Source: Drechslerella dactyloides
Lineage: Eukaryota > Ascomycota > Orbiliomycetes > Orbiliales > Orbiliaceae
DNA length: 64,000 nucleotides
NCBI GenBank assembly: GCA_020064725.1
Contig: JAGTWJ010000019.1
Coordinates: 992,001-1,056,000, forward strand
Direction of reading: 5' to 3'
Shown: one piece after another, positions 10,343-23,688 of the stretch
Layout of the letters: every line of letters begins with the position of its first letter
How positions within the stretch are numbered: position 1 is the stretch's first letter
Translations under genes and position numbers: made by a program
Notes under the pieces: model-generated
Told to the model about the DNA's origin: nothing
Seen by the model: only the letters and a program-made list of their open reading frames with translations
Database searches by the model: none

Positions 10343-13300
10343 TTTGGATGAGTCGATGAAGTCGGAGCGGTGATCGCTAGGTGGTGAATTTTGGAGGGGG
10401 CTGAGCGGTGGAGACAGGGTGGACGAAGGCCGAGACAGCTCTTGGTGACGAGGGTTGTGAGGGAGGGGGAGGGGGGATAAAGAGGTTTATCCGGGGAACT
10501 CCAGCCCTGCTTATCGTGTCGGATCGGTATGCAGGTGGAGCTGCCAATGCCAGAGCAATTCGAGCCGGCGAGAGACGAGGGGCCGATGAAGTGTCGATGT
10601 GCTGGATCCTACGTCGTGTCGAGGGCTGTCGATGTTTCGATTGGCTGGGAGGATTGGGGGGGCAGGCTGGATGTTGTTGTCCAGGCGGAAGCAGATCCAC
10701 CAATATAATGCTGCCTCCAACGGTGCCGTGCAGTGATTATTTTTTCTTCTGGGAAGGAAGAAAAAGCGGTATCGAGTACCACCGCTCAAGTGCTAGCGGC
10801 AGTGCCCAAAACGCTTAGATGGACAGAACAGAACTCCTCTCCGAGGGGGAAAATGTCGGCCGCCTTCCCGTGAAAGTGACGGTTGGAAAGGACTAGCCAA
10901 CTCCGCCCGCTGCTGGCTTGCCTCAGTCGACCTCCCTCCGCTGTTCTCCCGCTATTCTTGCTAATCACCCCGCCCGGGCTAGGCACATGCAACTGGGCTG
11001 GCGAGTGGCGTGTCGTGCTAATAGACCAGAGTCTCTCTTGTATCTAGAGCGGCCGGTGTTAATGTTGGGGGAATAATCAGAACAAGGGAACGGTGGCGCT
11101 AGGTGGCTAGCGTATCCGAATTTGAGGGCGAGAAGGCGTCTGCTTGCCCGCTGCTAATCTCGAAATCGGCCACCGAATGGGAGGGAGGAAGGGGCCCCCA
11201 CCGCGAGGGCGACGTATAAACTTACTCGATGGCGAATAGGGCGGACCCTCGGAGAATTCCAAATTTCCTCTTGCAGACGAAACGGTCCAGAAGAGGATGG
11301 GAGATCCAATTTCGCGGTCGTCGCGATGTCGAGGCTGCCGAGGTACTTTCGATGCGAGCCTGGTGCTGCGGTCCTGGCGAGCGTCTCTCAATCCGGCAAT
11401 CGAGATATCGATACGTATACGTGTAGTATACCGCAAGATCCCAAGGTGTCGAGATGCTAGCTGCCTGTCCGGTCGAGGTACGCCGGAGTTAAGATACACG
11501 ACGATAGGTTTTTCTGGCTGTCCCCTGCGCCGGGCTGGTGCGGGTGGTTTCCGAGGCCTGCTGGGGATTTGTGTAAGGGTCCTTGAGATTGGTGATAGCA
11601 GGAAGGTCGCGGTGAGGCCGTTTGCCCGCGATGCAGGAGCGGGTGAAGCGATATGCGATGCGATGTAATGGGGGATGCGCGAGCTGGCCGATGCAATGCA
11701 AGTTTTCCGGCTCCTTACTGGGCCTTTTACAGCGGACGGGAGGCTTGATATCGAGGGGAAGGGAGGGGGGTTTTTCAATTCAGGACGGAGTTTATGATGG
11801 ATCGAGGTTACGGCCAGGAATGCAGGTCCGGCAGGTTCGAGATTCCTAGGGTCCTTGCGGGCTGTCGGGGAGATGGAGGAGAAGAAGTGGGAGAAGAAGA
11901 AGAAGTCAAGAAGGGTCTTCGCCAGCGGGCGACTCCACGGAGCGTGTATATATATATATACTCCAAGGCGGGCTACGATGAGACGTTCGCGATGGGGATG
12001 GGGAGAAAGGAGAGAGAGGAAACCGGGCTGCAGCTGCTGCATGCACAATGGTCTGCAATATCTTCTTTACATCATTCTTGACTCAAACCTCCCCCCCCCT
12101 CGTGAATCCACCAGGGGTACAACCACCACCACCACCGCACGAGAGAACGAGAACGAAGACCTGGCCAGACGACAGACGGCCTGCGCGAACGAGGGGCCAG
12201 GCCAACGGCCATCCGCCCAGGAGATTAATTTGGAAGGCTTCTGGAAGCAAGGGCGGGTTCCCTCTTTTGGCGCCGTCCAAAACACGCTGTTGTGCTGCCT
12301 TCATTTCGATATAAAGATCCGGCCGGGGTCCCCCCTCCCCGAATCACCCACGAACGCTGCTCAGGAACGCGAGCAGGTGGCATGGCCCATGCGAGTCGCC
12401 CCTCAGCGATTGTCGGACTACGCGACGGCCTGCGGAAGCAGCATGATTCTTCGTCCAAAAAAGCAACCGGCCGGCGACCGATGCACCCTCGCACACCATT
12501 GGACCTTCCCTTCGTTTCCGTCGGGGAGGTCAAGGGGGGTGGTCACGAAGACCAGCCAGTGTGGTTTTTTGCTTCTCGGCCACAAGGGCTCGCTCTTTCG
12601 TTCCTTTCGCCGGCGGCCTCAGGTACGTAATTTTAGAATGGAAGGGATCGAAGGGGAACGAACCCTCGCAGGCCGCTCCGCCCGTCTGGGAATCTCGGAC
12701 TCTCTGCGCCGTGCCAATGCTACGGTACGTCCAACGGAATTCTCCCTCCGTCTGACGTCTCTTCCCTCGATAGGTGACTTGCAAGGCAAAGGGCTCGACC
12801 GCAAATGAGCCCAGGGGCGAGGGTGCAAAAGTCAAAGGAAAGACATGTCGCACTGGCTCCCGAGGGTCCGTTGGAACATGAAACAGGGACGCTGACCGGG
12901 CCGAACAACTCGACAGGTGTGTGCAAGCCTGTACGTATCAGCCATCCGGCGGGCGGCCAACGTTGAGTAACGTGTCTCCTAGCCTGTGGTTGAACAAGCC
13001 AATCCAACATCGCACAATGGGATGCATGGATGCGGAGAGGCGGGCGGTCAGGCAGGCAGGCAGACATCTCGATCGCACGCGATATTGTTTGCGAAAGAGC
13101 CAAGGTGCATGCGCCGGTGGATGAATCCGCTGCTTCGACCGAGTGTTTGCATTCGCAAACCGACACGTTTCGCAAATGACATGAAAAAAAATCCCACATC
13201 CAAAAATGCACAAAGCCGGATCACAATCTGAATCCAACATCGCCGATGCAACAGGGTTTCGAAATCGTTGTCGCGGAAAGGGAAAGCTTAAGGGGCGCGC

Positions 13301-15006
13301 ATGCAGCGGCAGCCGGCCCACGACCCAAGAAATCGGGTCCCATTCCAGCAACCCGGGGCCAGTTATCCCCACCAGTCCCATTTGATTCGCCCGCATCCCC
13401 CTCCACCTCAGGCATCGGCTAACGTATTGTATCTCGTATGACGGTGTTCCACCAGCCAACTTGTAACAATGCTGTCGTGACATCATGAGAGGGTGAGTGG
13501 GAACCTGGCCTGACATGATCCTCGAATAGGGGATGGATGGCCGCAACGGGAATGCGTCGGCCGGTCCAGGTTTGGTCGTACGTTCGCAAGTGTCCTAGTG
13601 CATGCTCGAGCGCCGTCCATCGCCATTTGCATTCCGGGTAAGGTAGTATTCGTGTGCGACATTTCTGGACACAGCGGCTATCATCCGCCATTGCAGTGCA
13701 GAGCGGCTCTTCAATCAGCCGGCATGCATGAGGGGCAAATCCAAAGACCATCCCCTATTAGATACTCCATTCGAATTCTGCATCTCGCATCGTCGAAAAG
13801 TCACCGACGTTTGCACATCTCGTTTTTTGTCAGTTCTCAAATATTATAATTACCATCTGCACAGACAGGCATGCGTCGCAACTGGCCAATTTAAATTTTT
13901 GATCTAAAACCAGCATGGATGCACCCGCAAGGGAGGAAAGTACGGTAGCGGGCCCAATGGAGATTAAATCGGGTCGCATCCGTCTGGCGGGCTGCATCGA
14001 CCGGAACTCGAAACATCTGCGCTCGCATTTATCGACAAACCGAGTAATTGTTGCAAGGGAGCCGCATGAAATATTCCCCGTCGCCACGTTTTGCGGCACG
14101 CCTAACTAACGGGAGCCACTGCATGATGGCTCCAGACGGTGCTCGCCAATGAGGTGTCGAGAATGGATAAACGGCTAAACCGCTGTACTATATATATAGA
14201 ACCCAGCTTGCCGCGACAAGTCAGGTATTCTTTCTACAAACATAGGGTAGGCGTCCCGAAACTCTGTATTATATTATAGGATTTTATTCCCGACTGCGAT
14301 TAATTGTATCGAGGTTTGGTACACACGAGAATATCCGGCCGGAGATAATAATAGTATTACGTTTAGGGTTTTGATTATTAAGAGAGACCCGAATTTAGCT
14401 GGATTACGCGTATACAAGTATTTCAAAGTCCATGTTTCTTGATTCTAATGCTAAAGCTATTCATAATGTAATGCTTTTCGTAACTTCCCCAGAGTTAACA
14501 CTACCCCATCTAGTAAATGTATTAAAAAGGAAACAAGGAACAGCGTAAAGGTTAGGCTACGTGAACTAGAGGACTGGCGGTGTGTCATAGACGGAAGAAT
14601 GGAGCGAGGGACAGACAGGAGAGCAGGATGTACATCGGAGATCGCGCCATTCCGCTCATGATGATTATGGTATCGGTAATATAATCAATTCACGCGCGAA
14701 GAGGGAAATTTAACATTAAAAGAAAAAGAAAGATTCGCCCCCATCATATCGATATAACGATCGATCGCTCCACATCGCAATGCCATCAATGCCATCTCTC
14801 TCCACCCATACCACAATAGTAACTGTAAACGAAAGAAACGGGATATGAAAACTTAAAACATAAGGGTGACGTAAAATATTCTCCAGAGAGTCTGAAACAC
14901 TCGGAGGAGCATTCGCGCTCAAGAATGGACAGGGAGAGAATGATGATAGCAATGATTAGTCCTTAACTTATCTGCAACGCAAAGTTCGCGGTTGACTGCC
15001 GGCTCG
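10343..15006. other. Long intergenic region between spg1 and nha1
   Basis: About 4.7 kb. The first ~3 kb is GC-rich with C/T and G/A tracts, a TATATATATATATA run near 11950 and a CCA-repeat near 12120. The last ~1 kb is AT-rich. Two long overlapping opposite-strand open frames (11107-12048 minus, 11855-12808 plus) are low complexity, match nothing I know and are not called. It is upstream of spg1 and downstream of nha1, so spg1 regulatory sequence or a non-coding transcript is possible. Confidence 0.5.
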
Positions 15007-18000
15007 TCAGTCTCGCGTCGAGTCCGCGAAACGGATGCCCCGCCGTGCAGGCTGCTGGCGCTCAGTCCCATCATCGTCGCTATCGTCGTCATGGGTCGTG
15101 GTTCCGAGCGCTGCTTCCCGCCGTCTGCGTTCCGCGTCGGTCTCCGGCGGGTTGTGCCGCGAGCTTCCCGCTCCGCCGCCGCCACCGCTTGTTCTCCCGC
15201 GTTCCTCGGACGGGGAGAGGCCGAGCGCTGCCTCTCTTCGGCGTCTCTCGGCTGGTGTTTCTTCTTCAAAGTTCTCGGGGTCCGATGCGCTGGTGGAGCT
15301 GTGCATTTGGGTGAGCGCGAGCTGGGGATCGGCTGATTTGGCGGACTTTGCGGCCTTCTCGAGCACTTTATCCCTCGGACCTGTTAATATCGGTGCTGCA
15401 TGGGGTGTGCCGCCTGGCGAGTAAGAGCCGCTTCCGCCGTCATCATCTTCCAGTCGATCTGCTTCGGCGACTATCCGCTGAGGAAGGTTGTGTGCCTGCG
15501 CAATCTTGGATCGGTACCGAGGATCGATAGTTGAGAAGTGATCTACAAGTTCCTTGCGAGACATGCGCCCACCATGGAACGGGTTGTGCAAGTGGACTCC
15601 GTGCTCGTCGTTCGAGACGATCGACATGGCGTCGTCGTTCGTGTCGGTCCGTGGGGCTGGGCCCTGGCTTGATTCCGCGACGGCTGAGCTGGCTGACTTT
15701 CCGGTGAACCATGACCCGAATTTCTGCAAGCTTGGACGACGACTTGTTGGTATGCCCATAACTGACTCTCGACGGCCAGTGTTGGTGTTCGTTCGGATGA
15801 CTTTGATAACCTCGCCGTCTTCGTCCTCCACGATAACGTCGTTGCCGCTTTGATAAGCTGTTGCGGTACCTTGTTTGCGATGTGGTTCTGTTTTGCGGCG
15901 GCGAGGCGGCAGCGGCCGTTCCTCCTCGTCGGTGCTGTCTCTCTGCTGGCTGGGACTTGGCAGTTTTTGGATGAGGTTTTCCGCAAGTTGGGGTGGTGCT
16001 GCGCCCGGCCGCCCCTCACGAGTGTCCTTGGATTCGTCAAAGGTACTTTCGATTCCGCCATCGGAGCGCCGTCGGAATTGTTTTACAACATCGCCGTCGT
16101 GATTCTCAACCAAGATTTCATCGCCTTCCTGATAAGCGTTACCACCAGCTGGGATGTGGACTCTAACAGCTTCCGGAGCCGGTAGACGCTCAGGCGATTG
16201 AGAGGGCCCGATGCTTTGGCTTTTAGGTCTTCCAAGGCCGTTGCGTCGGCGTGGAGTGGATGTCCCCTCACTGATGCGACCACCAGTCGATCGTCGAGCC
16301 CCCCATAGACCCCCTGGGACACCACCCGGTGGTGGCAGGGTTCCTGGAGGGAACTGTCCTTCGCCCGGGAGTTTTTCATTGTCGGATTCGTCTGTCTTCC
16401 TGATCGACACCGACTGTCCGCGGTTGAGGAACGGCAACCTGCTGACCCATGTATCCTCCGGACCTTGAGTCGTATATGACATGGTGAGCGTCATCCGATT
16501 GATTCGCTTTCCGAGCGTGAATACGGCGATGGAAGATCCGTGGACGATAATGGACGATATGACCATGAACGTTACAATTGGCCAGATAACCTCGATTAGA
16601 AGCAGATTTTCAAAGTGACTGTCCGGCTCTGGGAGCACTGCTAGTGGCGTGGCTGCGTTTCCGGTGGCAAGTTCCGACCTCGCGAGAATGGCGACGAAGA
16701 TAGCGCCGACACCGATGGGTCCGAAGTGTCCGGCGAACAACGATTCGCGAAAAGTCTTGATATCTGGTATGAACGGCCTGAGAACTACCATGACGGGTAT
16801 TCGGCGGAAGAAGATGACCAAGATCGAGATACAGACTAATCTCCATGGCTCCAGCCCCCAGTCTGGTCGATTGTACTGGTTCCATGGAATGATCGCGCCA
16901 AAATAGACGAAATACGCCAAGTTGAGAAGTAGATCGATAACGTTGGATACGTGCGATTCTTCGGTCTTATGTGCGAACCATCCGTCATTACTGAATGCCA
17001 CGCCCGCGCAGAACCCCACTAACAAGTCGTCGACACCTATTCAATTTCCGTTAGCATGCTTGGTTGATGAGTTTGCAGCTGGCAATCGGAGGAGCCCACA
17101 TACCTAAAATGCTTCCGGCACCAGCGCAGAAAAGCGCCAACGTAAAGTAGAAGACGAGAAAACTTTCTCTATCGATGATATTCCTCGCTTCCGCAAACTT
17201 GATAAGACGCCTTCCAATATATCCTACACAGCATCCAAAGATGGTTCCGAAGACACATTCGTAGAGAATTGTATACACGAACCAGTGGTAAAAGACCTTA
17301 CTAGCGTCCGGCCGGTAGTGGATAAGGTAAAGCGCCAAGTAGATAAACGGGAAGGCCATGCCATCATTGCAGCCGGACTCGGCGGACAAGAGATCTCTCA
17401 AATGCTTCGGGATCCGTTTTGCGAATTTACCCTTACCGACAACGGAGGATGCCAGGACAGGGTCTGTGGCCGTCACGCAGGCTGCGACGCACAGGGAATC
17501 CAGCCATGATAGCGGTTTGATGAGCCACCAGATGAATACCGACACGACGAGCCATCCAAATGTCATGACAGGAACCAACAGGAAGAGAACGGATCTCCAG
17601 TGGCGGTTCATGTACGCCTATTGTCGCATCTCGTTAGTTGCACGTCGTCCCCTGCATCCGGTCCGTTTCCGTTCCGATGTGAAGAACCTACCTTGGGCAA
17701 TTCGACCCCGACGGCGAAGCATTGGACCACCAGAACAATGCGGCTGCACTCCAACGTGATTTGGTCGACATTTCCCCAGCTGTTCGGGTCGAACAGGCCG
17801 GCGGCGTAGGGTCCGAAGATGACGCCACAGATGGTAGCGACGGTGGCTTCGCCGATGTACAGTCTCTCCTTCACGAACAGAGAGACCAACATGAAAATGG
17901 AGGTGAACCCTCCCAGAATGATGTAGGCCAGATGTGGCCGGTTGATCTGCCGTGCAAGATGTGTCAGCGGACGTTTCGATCAACATTGCGAGCGCCTCTT

Positions 18001-18084
18001 TCCAAGCCCCAAATTGTGCAGAACGGAGAGAGCTCGCAGGCAAGGTAAAATGGAATTGCTTACGCTTAGATGATCCCAAGCCAT
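15007..18084 (-). CDS. nha1: Nha1-type plasma-membrane Na+/H+ antiporter
   Basis: Exports Na+ (and usually K+) in exchange for H+, in salt tolerance and pH/cation homeostasis. Four exons, minus strand: 18084-18064, 17946-17692, 17617-17104, 17036-15007 (939 residues). Exon 1 encodes only MAWDHLS. Seen: ~12 hydrophobic segments to about residue 440; the conserved start NRPHLAYIILGGFTS; the TDP motif (VTATDPVLASSV); and the ND motif in SGCNDGMAFPF, expected to carry the ion-binding acidic residue. The ~500-residue hydrophilic tail is typical of fungal Nha1. The tail contains two copies of a ~28-residue acidic module (AYQEGDEILVENHDGDVVK and AYQSGNDVIVEDEDGEVIK) and two copies of ERRRREAALG. Phases agree at every junction. 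Confidence 0.92.
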
Positions 18085-20929
18085 CGTGTCACCTGGTAAA
18101 TCTGGCAATCACAACTTGACCAATTCCTTCTCACCAAGCTTCCTTTTCCCTTCAATTCCTCCCAACAGCTAGCTGCCAACGACCCTCTTGCTTCTGCACT
18201 TCTTAGAGAGAGCGATCCGACGAGACGATGATAACGGTTATAACGAGCGACAGCCGTAGAAGATTTTATGGTGGTTCCCTGGGGATAAAACCCACCCACT
18301 CAAACGACGACGAAGTAGGTGGACGAGGATGCATGCGCCGGCTGGCAAGGACTGGGCGACGTTCCAGGTGGACCGCTGTCGACGTGGTGCAAACGAGGGT
18401 GGTGATCACTTGTGAGACCGACGGGCTCGCATCGGAGAGAGCTCTCAGTGCGTTTGCGATGCGATACGAGGCGGTGCGATGCCGGTTTTCCAGAGAGAGA
18501 TCGATTGATGGTGTTCGCGGTGGCTTCGTCGCGCGACTCAGTTTTATGCGGCAACAAAAAACGAGGCAGTGGAAATAGAACGCAAACAGGAGCAGGAAGG
18601 AAGAAAAAATCGAGCGGATGTTTTTCACCACACCCTTTCCTTTGAATCCTATCTTCACGGACTGTCGGTGGATGTAACTGATAGTTCGATTCAAGCTTTT
18701 ACAGTGACACCAGGCGTCACAAGCAGGATGGCGAGAAGGACCGAAGACGCTGGAGGAGAAAACGGATTTTAACTTTGGATCTTTCTTGGCCTTCCTGTTA
18801 GGGTGCCCGGAAGAAACCGACCAGCGCCGAACAGATGTTCGCTGGCAAGTGGTGAAGAGAATGAGTCCCCTCGCTGCTCTGATTGATTGAGGCTGAAGAG
18901 ACCTGGAGAATGAGGGATATATACGAAGCAGTCGACGGATTGGTGGCCGATCGATTGGTCCTTTCGTGCTCCGCCGACGGAGAGGCCTCTATTTGACGTC
19001 GTTCGTTGAGTCGAGTTGGGTTGCAGCCTGCAAGCTCGCTCATGCATGCACGATGCACTGATAATGGGCCTGATGGATTATGCTAACCGAGATAACCAAC
19101 CAGTACAAGTGCGCGAGCAAACACTTGCCTTTGGGTCGCAACTTTTTCGTCGACTGATGGCTTGTCCCGGGAAATCACGGCCGGATGAGCAGCCGCCTCG
19201 CAGTCTAGCTCGAGGGGGTGAGAAGAGGAGGGAGAGGGAGAGGGAGAGCTGAAGGATTGGAAGTCGGGAGACGGTCATCATGGGCGACGAGCTTGCTAAA
19301 TACGCCCCTTCAAACCCAAGACCTGAGCTGCGAGCTACATGCAGTTGACCTTTCGTTCGCCCTACTCCGTTTCTTTTTTCTCGCATCTTGATCCAGATGC
19401 ATCACGGCCAATGGCCCAACCAAACCCTGCTGGATGGCGCCGAGCCACACCAAGCCCTTGCATATCACCATCGGCGCCGGTCATGTCCCGAAGAAGACCG
19501 CTTCGCAGGGAGAACCGGGCGGAGAAAGTGTGGGATGTCCTTCACAGTCTGGACAGACATCATCATGCACATACAGGCTTGATAAATCACAGCAAAACCC
19601 TGTTGTTTCAACCGTCAGTAAGACGGACGAATTGGTGCGCGTGGGCTCAGGGCTCCTCTGCCCGTTGGATTCGGTTCCTCCGCTTGACTCCGTACGGGAA
19701 GCACCCCATGCGGACGCAAGACATCCATAAGCATCGACATGCGCACAAGATGCATTCGGCCGATGGATTCCGACGAAATCGATCGGCTCGAGCTCCTTTC
19801 GAGGCAGTGTCGTCGAGAAGTTTAGCGGGAGTCAGTGCACCGCAATCGACCGCCACCCGCCCAGCACCCTCACGCTTCGCGCGTGGTACACACATGCCCA
19901 TAACTGCCGTTACTAACCATTACAGATTCAGAGATTCAGAGAACAGCTGAAGTCCACATTCCTCGGTCATTTCGGCCTTTCATCAGCCCCAGCTCAACTC
20001 TCATGTGCTGCCCTCGTGTTGGACAATTCCGCCAAGTTAAAATCGCATGCGGTTCATCAGGCTTGTTCGTAGGCCAAGATTACTTGTGGTTTCACCATGA
20101 CAAAATCTCCCGTTTGATAGCGTTTGCCAACCTCTTGGACTCGGCAGAGCTCGCATTGCCATGTAAGTATCGGATGATGCCCAGTTGTAGGCAATGCTTA
20201 AAGAAGTGCGAAGAAAGGCTTAAAGAAATGCGAAGAAACGAGATCGGCGTTGGCGTAGCTTGTATGGACTGCGCGGTACTTTAGCGGATGTCGTATCGTC
20301 TGTCGAATGCGGTAGGCGGTCTGCTGAGGTCTCAGCATCTACGGCGCTAACCGTCTACGGACTGGACTTGGCGTCATGTACGCGCTGTGCTTCGCAATAC
20401 ATTATCGATACCGAAGAATGTGAAAATGCAAGGTAATCAACGGGCACGAGTCAGAACGTTATAATAAGTATTCTGTTGATCAATACATTATTGTACCAGT
20501 GATTTATGGACCCTCGGTACACTTCGACGTTCGTCGCTACTGGCGGCTACGTTGCGTGCACGATTCGTCACCTGAACATGGTTCAGATTTTCTTTCGATA
20601 GCATTGTAGTACTACAAAAAACTACATCTGGGCTTGATTTGTTAATTCACGAATATAGCTTGTCCTAATCAAGAAGCTGCTCTTGCTATCCTAACATATC
20701 TGCGTCCAGGAATTCGAACTAATATCGCGGGTTGGGTCAAAGGACGTCTCTACAATCTTGGCTGCAATTGCGCAATACCCTCAGATATATAATAGTTCTG
20801 AAATCTGTCCTTCGTCAGGTGATTAACAGCTTTAAAATTTCGCCCGTCTGGAGATCTCCGAGACCTACTAATTAAGGCTAATTAACATCAAACTTTCGTG
20901 CTGACGATTGGTGCCCCCTCTCTGCACAG
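18085..20929. other. Intergenic region upstream of nha1
   Basis: About 2.8 kb with no recognisable gene. A 203-codon plus-strand open frame at 19339-19950 has no domain or composition suggesting a protein. The region is both the probable nha1 promoter and the 3' flank of the metalloprotease gene. Confidence 0.45.
20194..20237 (+). repeat. Two-copy 22-bp tandem repeat
   Basis: Two adjacent 22-base copies of the form NNGCTTAAAGAARTGCGAAGAA (20194-20215 and 20216-20237) differ at a few positions. No function is apparent. Confidence 0.7.
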
Positions 20930-21586
20930 TTAACTTGAAGACTTGTTCTTCTTAGTAAAGTAATCGGTCATCCGCTTCTTGTCATCGTCTGCAAGGTCAA
21001 CATCCTCCAGGAAGAACTTCGAGCCCTCTTGATACGATCTACCCATGACCGCACCCTCGGTAAGCGTGTGCCCAAGGCCAAGAGAATGGCCAACCTCATG
21101 CAGGAAGCAGTTGTGAAACATGAATGGATTCCATTTCGGCCGAGTCGGCGAGTCATTCAGCTTGACCGGCGCCTGGAAAGTATTGGTCTCAGCATCCAGC
21201 GTATTTGTTGCCCCTGCAGGACCGAGGCGAGCGGCGGCGGCAACCTTGCTGCCATCACGGCCTTCCGCGAAGTCCGAGTCGCTGCCTTCGGGCCCGACGA
21301 CTGAGATGACCATGTTGGGGGGAGGTTCGGTGCCGGCGTCGGACTTTGCGAAGGTGAATTTGAAGGTGTCCTTTGTTGCTTCAGCCCACTTGTCCAGAGC
21401 GCGGGTGATGGCGCCTTCCATTGTGGCTCGGTCCAAGCCGGAGACTGTGTTCTCGAGCGTCCATCGAAACTTTTGCGTGGCAGGCCATGCCATGGGAGAG
21501 TTTCCGAGGTCTGCATTTGGGTTATCCTCGACTTCGCGTTTGGTACGCCCGCCATCCGGCGGGTAGACGTTGCAAATAATTGCCAT
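20930..21586 (-). CDS. Matrixin-like (M10-type) zinc metalloprotease without signal peptide
   Basis: Single exon. The start at 21586 has a strong context (CACCATGG); an upstream in-frame Met at 21673 would add 29 unlikely residues. The product has 218 residues. Seen: the matrixin opening FRWTLEN (about 40-46) followed by the helix ITRALDKWAEAT; the full zinc motif HEVGHSLGLGH at 163-173, with three His ligands and catalytic Glu; and the downstream Met-turn GAVMG at 178-182. There is no N-terminal signal sequence, no cysteine-switch propeptide and no C-terminal accessory domain, so it would be an intracellular or unconventionally secreted minimal peptidase. Substrate unknown. Fungal matrixins are sporadic, so horizontal origin is possible but untested. 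Confidence 0.85.
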   Translation of the reverse strand: MAIICNVYPPDGGRTKREVEDNPNADLGNSPMAWPATQKFRWTLENTVSGLDRATMEGAITRALDKWAEATKDTFKFTFAKSDAGTEPPPNMVISVVGPEGSDSDFAEGRDGSKVAAAARLGPAGATNTLDAETNTFQAPVKLNDSPTRPKWNPFMFHNCFLHEVGHSLGLGHTLTEGAVMGRSYQEGSKFFLEDVDLADDDKKRMTDYFTKKNKSSS

Positions 21587-23688
21587 GGTGAAGGATATAT
21601 GATCCCAGGGCGTATACAATATGATATAGTCTGGGGAATTGAGAAGAAATTCGAAAGAGCGAGCGTCTAACAACTAGCAGTCAAAAATTGCAACAGACAA
21701 AAACATATTCTGATGGCGGCATACCATTACCATTTATACAGCTGACAGCACGATAATTTCCTATATATACTCCTCCGCGTGCTGGAGACTTTGGACTATT
21801 CCAGTGGGCCGCTAGAGAGTAGCCCCAATGTTGCAGCCAGCTATCTTAGATATGAAGCTGTCAGCATACAACATGTGGACACCGCGGTAAATTTTACAAT
21901 GGGCAGATTAATGCCGTAGGTCTGGAGACATAGCTACGTAGCTCTAGCTCTGATTTAATCATAAAGACGGACTTATATTTCCGTTTTTTTAAACTTCCGT
22001 AAACCTGAGATGCGATATCGCTAGTGCGTGATGGAACGTATGAACTACGCTGCAGTACTGGTGGATCCATGGGACACCGGTGCACCAATTCAAATTGATT
22101 GCAGCTGGAGCCGGTCTCGCAGCGCTTGAGCTAGCTATAGGTCAAGGCTCCGAGACGCAACGCGGATGGACAGCTGAAACCTATGTTCTGTCCCCGATAG
22201 TTGTAAGAATCGAGACTGTGAATAATATGGCTTCTTTGTGATATTTGTCCATTGATTCCGAATATTCCAATCATTGAGTGAGTGCTAGTTCTCATCGGTT
22301 TTAGTTTCGCGTTGCACGCCACACCGCTATACAAGACATGCATATTGCATTGTGTTACGTGAACTTAACTTGCAGCTGCAGCCACGGGCGATCAGTAACG
22401 CCCGCGCCTTACAATTTTCGCGGATCTTGCCAGCAACTTAACTTATGAAATACCCGAAGCAATAAATTGGTCATATGATCGCAAACTTGTTTTATAGAGG
22501 CGTATAAACGTTTTCTTTCCTACCATTGACAAGACTAGCGCTGATGCCTGCACTTGACCGATACCACGTCGAGTCTGCGGGGCCGGGTCTTAAAGAATAG
22601 CGAAGAAATATACCTGTGTAAATGACAATAGGATCTGAAGCTACATGGGCACTTATTATACGGGCCTAGTACTGTGGGGAATATGAGGTAGGTGAGGTAG
22701 CATTGAGTCAAATGAAGCTGCCATGCCGCTGTGTTAGGGGGCATAGACTCGCCATGTTTCTGAGGGCAAGCCACGAGGCCCCTGAGGATTGGCCACGCAA
22801 ATTTCTGAAGCGCTTAAGCCTGGATCAGTCCGCATGAAATCATGGCCAGTTTCTCCCTGTGAGCGACGTGTGAGTAGCGTGGCGGGAATCTGTTATAAAT
22901 GTGTTTATTTGCAAATTGGAAGTTTGTGACGTTGACGTGCGAGAATGCACGCGTGTCGAATCTAGTGAGCAATTTATATATCCACGTGGTCAGCGGCGCG
23001 AAGACACGAACACTTGGAATTAAACCTAGACTACTATGGCAGACAACTCGTATTGTGTTTTAATTTTGCGTATACGTTGTATTTATTAATATATTTTGCT
23101 CTTATGTGATTTGCCAGTCTGGTATGATCATATGAGGTAAATACACGTGTTTAACAATTAATAACATAGAGAGAGAGAGAAGGAGGGAGGGCAGCAAGAG
23201 TCCGCTGCTATGCTCAAATCGCCTGACGCTGCTAAGCGATTTCTGCCGTAGTTTGAAAAAGAGAATGAATAAATCCAAATGCAGGGATTGTAGTTGTGCC
23301 GTGGGCTACCCAGCTGTCATGTCTTTGGTCGTCACATCATTTATGAAAAAAAAGTAATTTAAAATCTACCATATACCTACCTATATGCATAGCTTTTATA
23401 ATCTTACCGAAGATGGTAGATGAGAACTTATAGAGATTGGATCGATTGCTCACACTCCCGGAAAACATAGTAGTTGATTTACATTTTTACGAAGTATATT
23501 TACGTAATTACCACTGTTGAAATATAATAGAATATATTTAATTGTAGACTAAGAGTTTCATCGGATCCGGAGAGAAGAGAAGAAGAAGAAAAAAAAGGAA
23601 AAAAAAAAAAGAAAGACAGAAAGGAAGAAAATTGTAACTAACGTAAAGAAAGTTATGAGTTATCATCTTGAATTGCCCTCTGGGCTCA
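21587..23688. other. AT-rich intergenic region
   Basis: About 2.1 kb, clearly more AT-rich than the first 20 kb, with a GA microsatellite near 23170 and an A/G tract near 23580. I see no gene. It separates the housekeeping block from the deaminase/helicase pair. Confidence 0.5.

Noticed and set aside
11815..11860. GGTTCGAGATTCC motif as a tRNA B-box
   Set aside because: No matching A-box or cloverleaf nearby.
11107..12808. Two long overlapping open frames (11107-12048 minus, 11855-12808 plus)
   Set aside because: They overlap each other, are low complexity in a GC-rich tract, lack any domain, and show no splice-supported extension.
19339..19950. 203-codon plus-strand open frame upstream of nha1
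   Set aside because: Composition is that of random GC-rich sequence, and no domain or family is recognisable.
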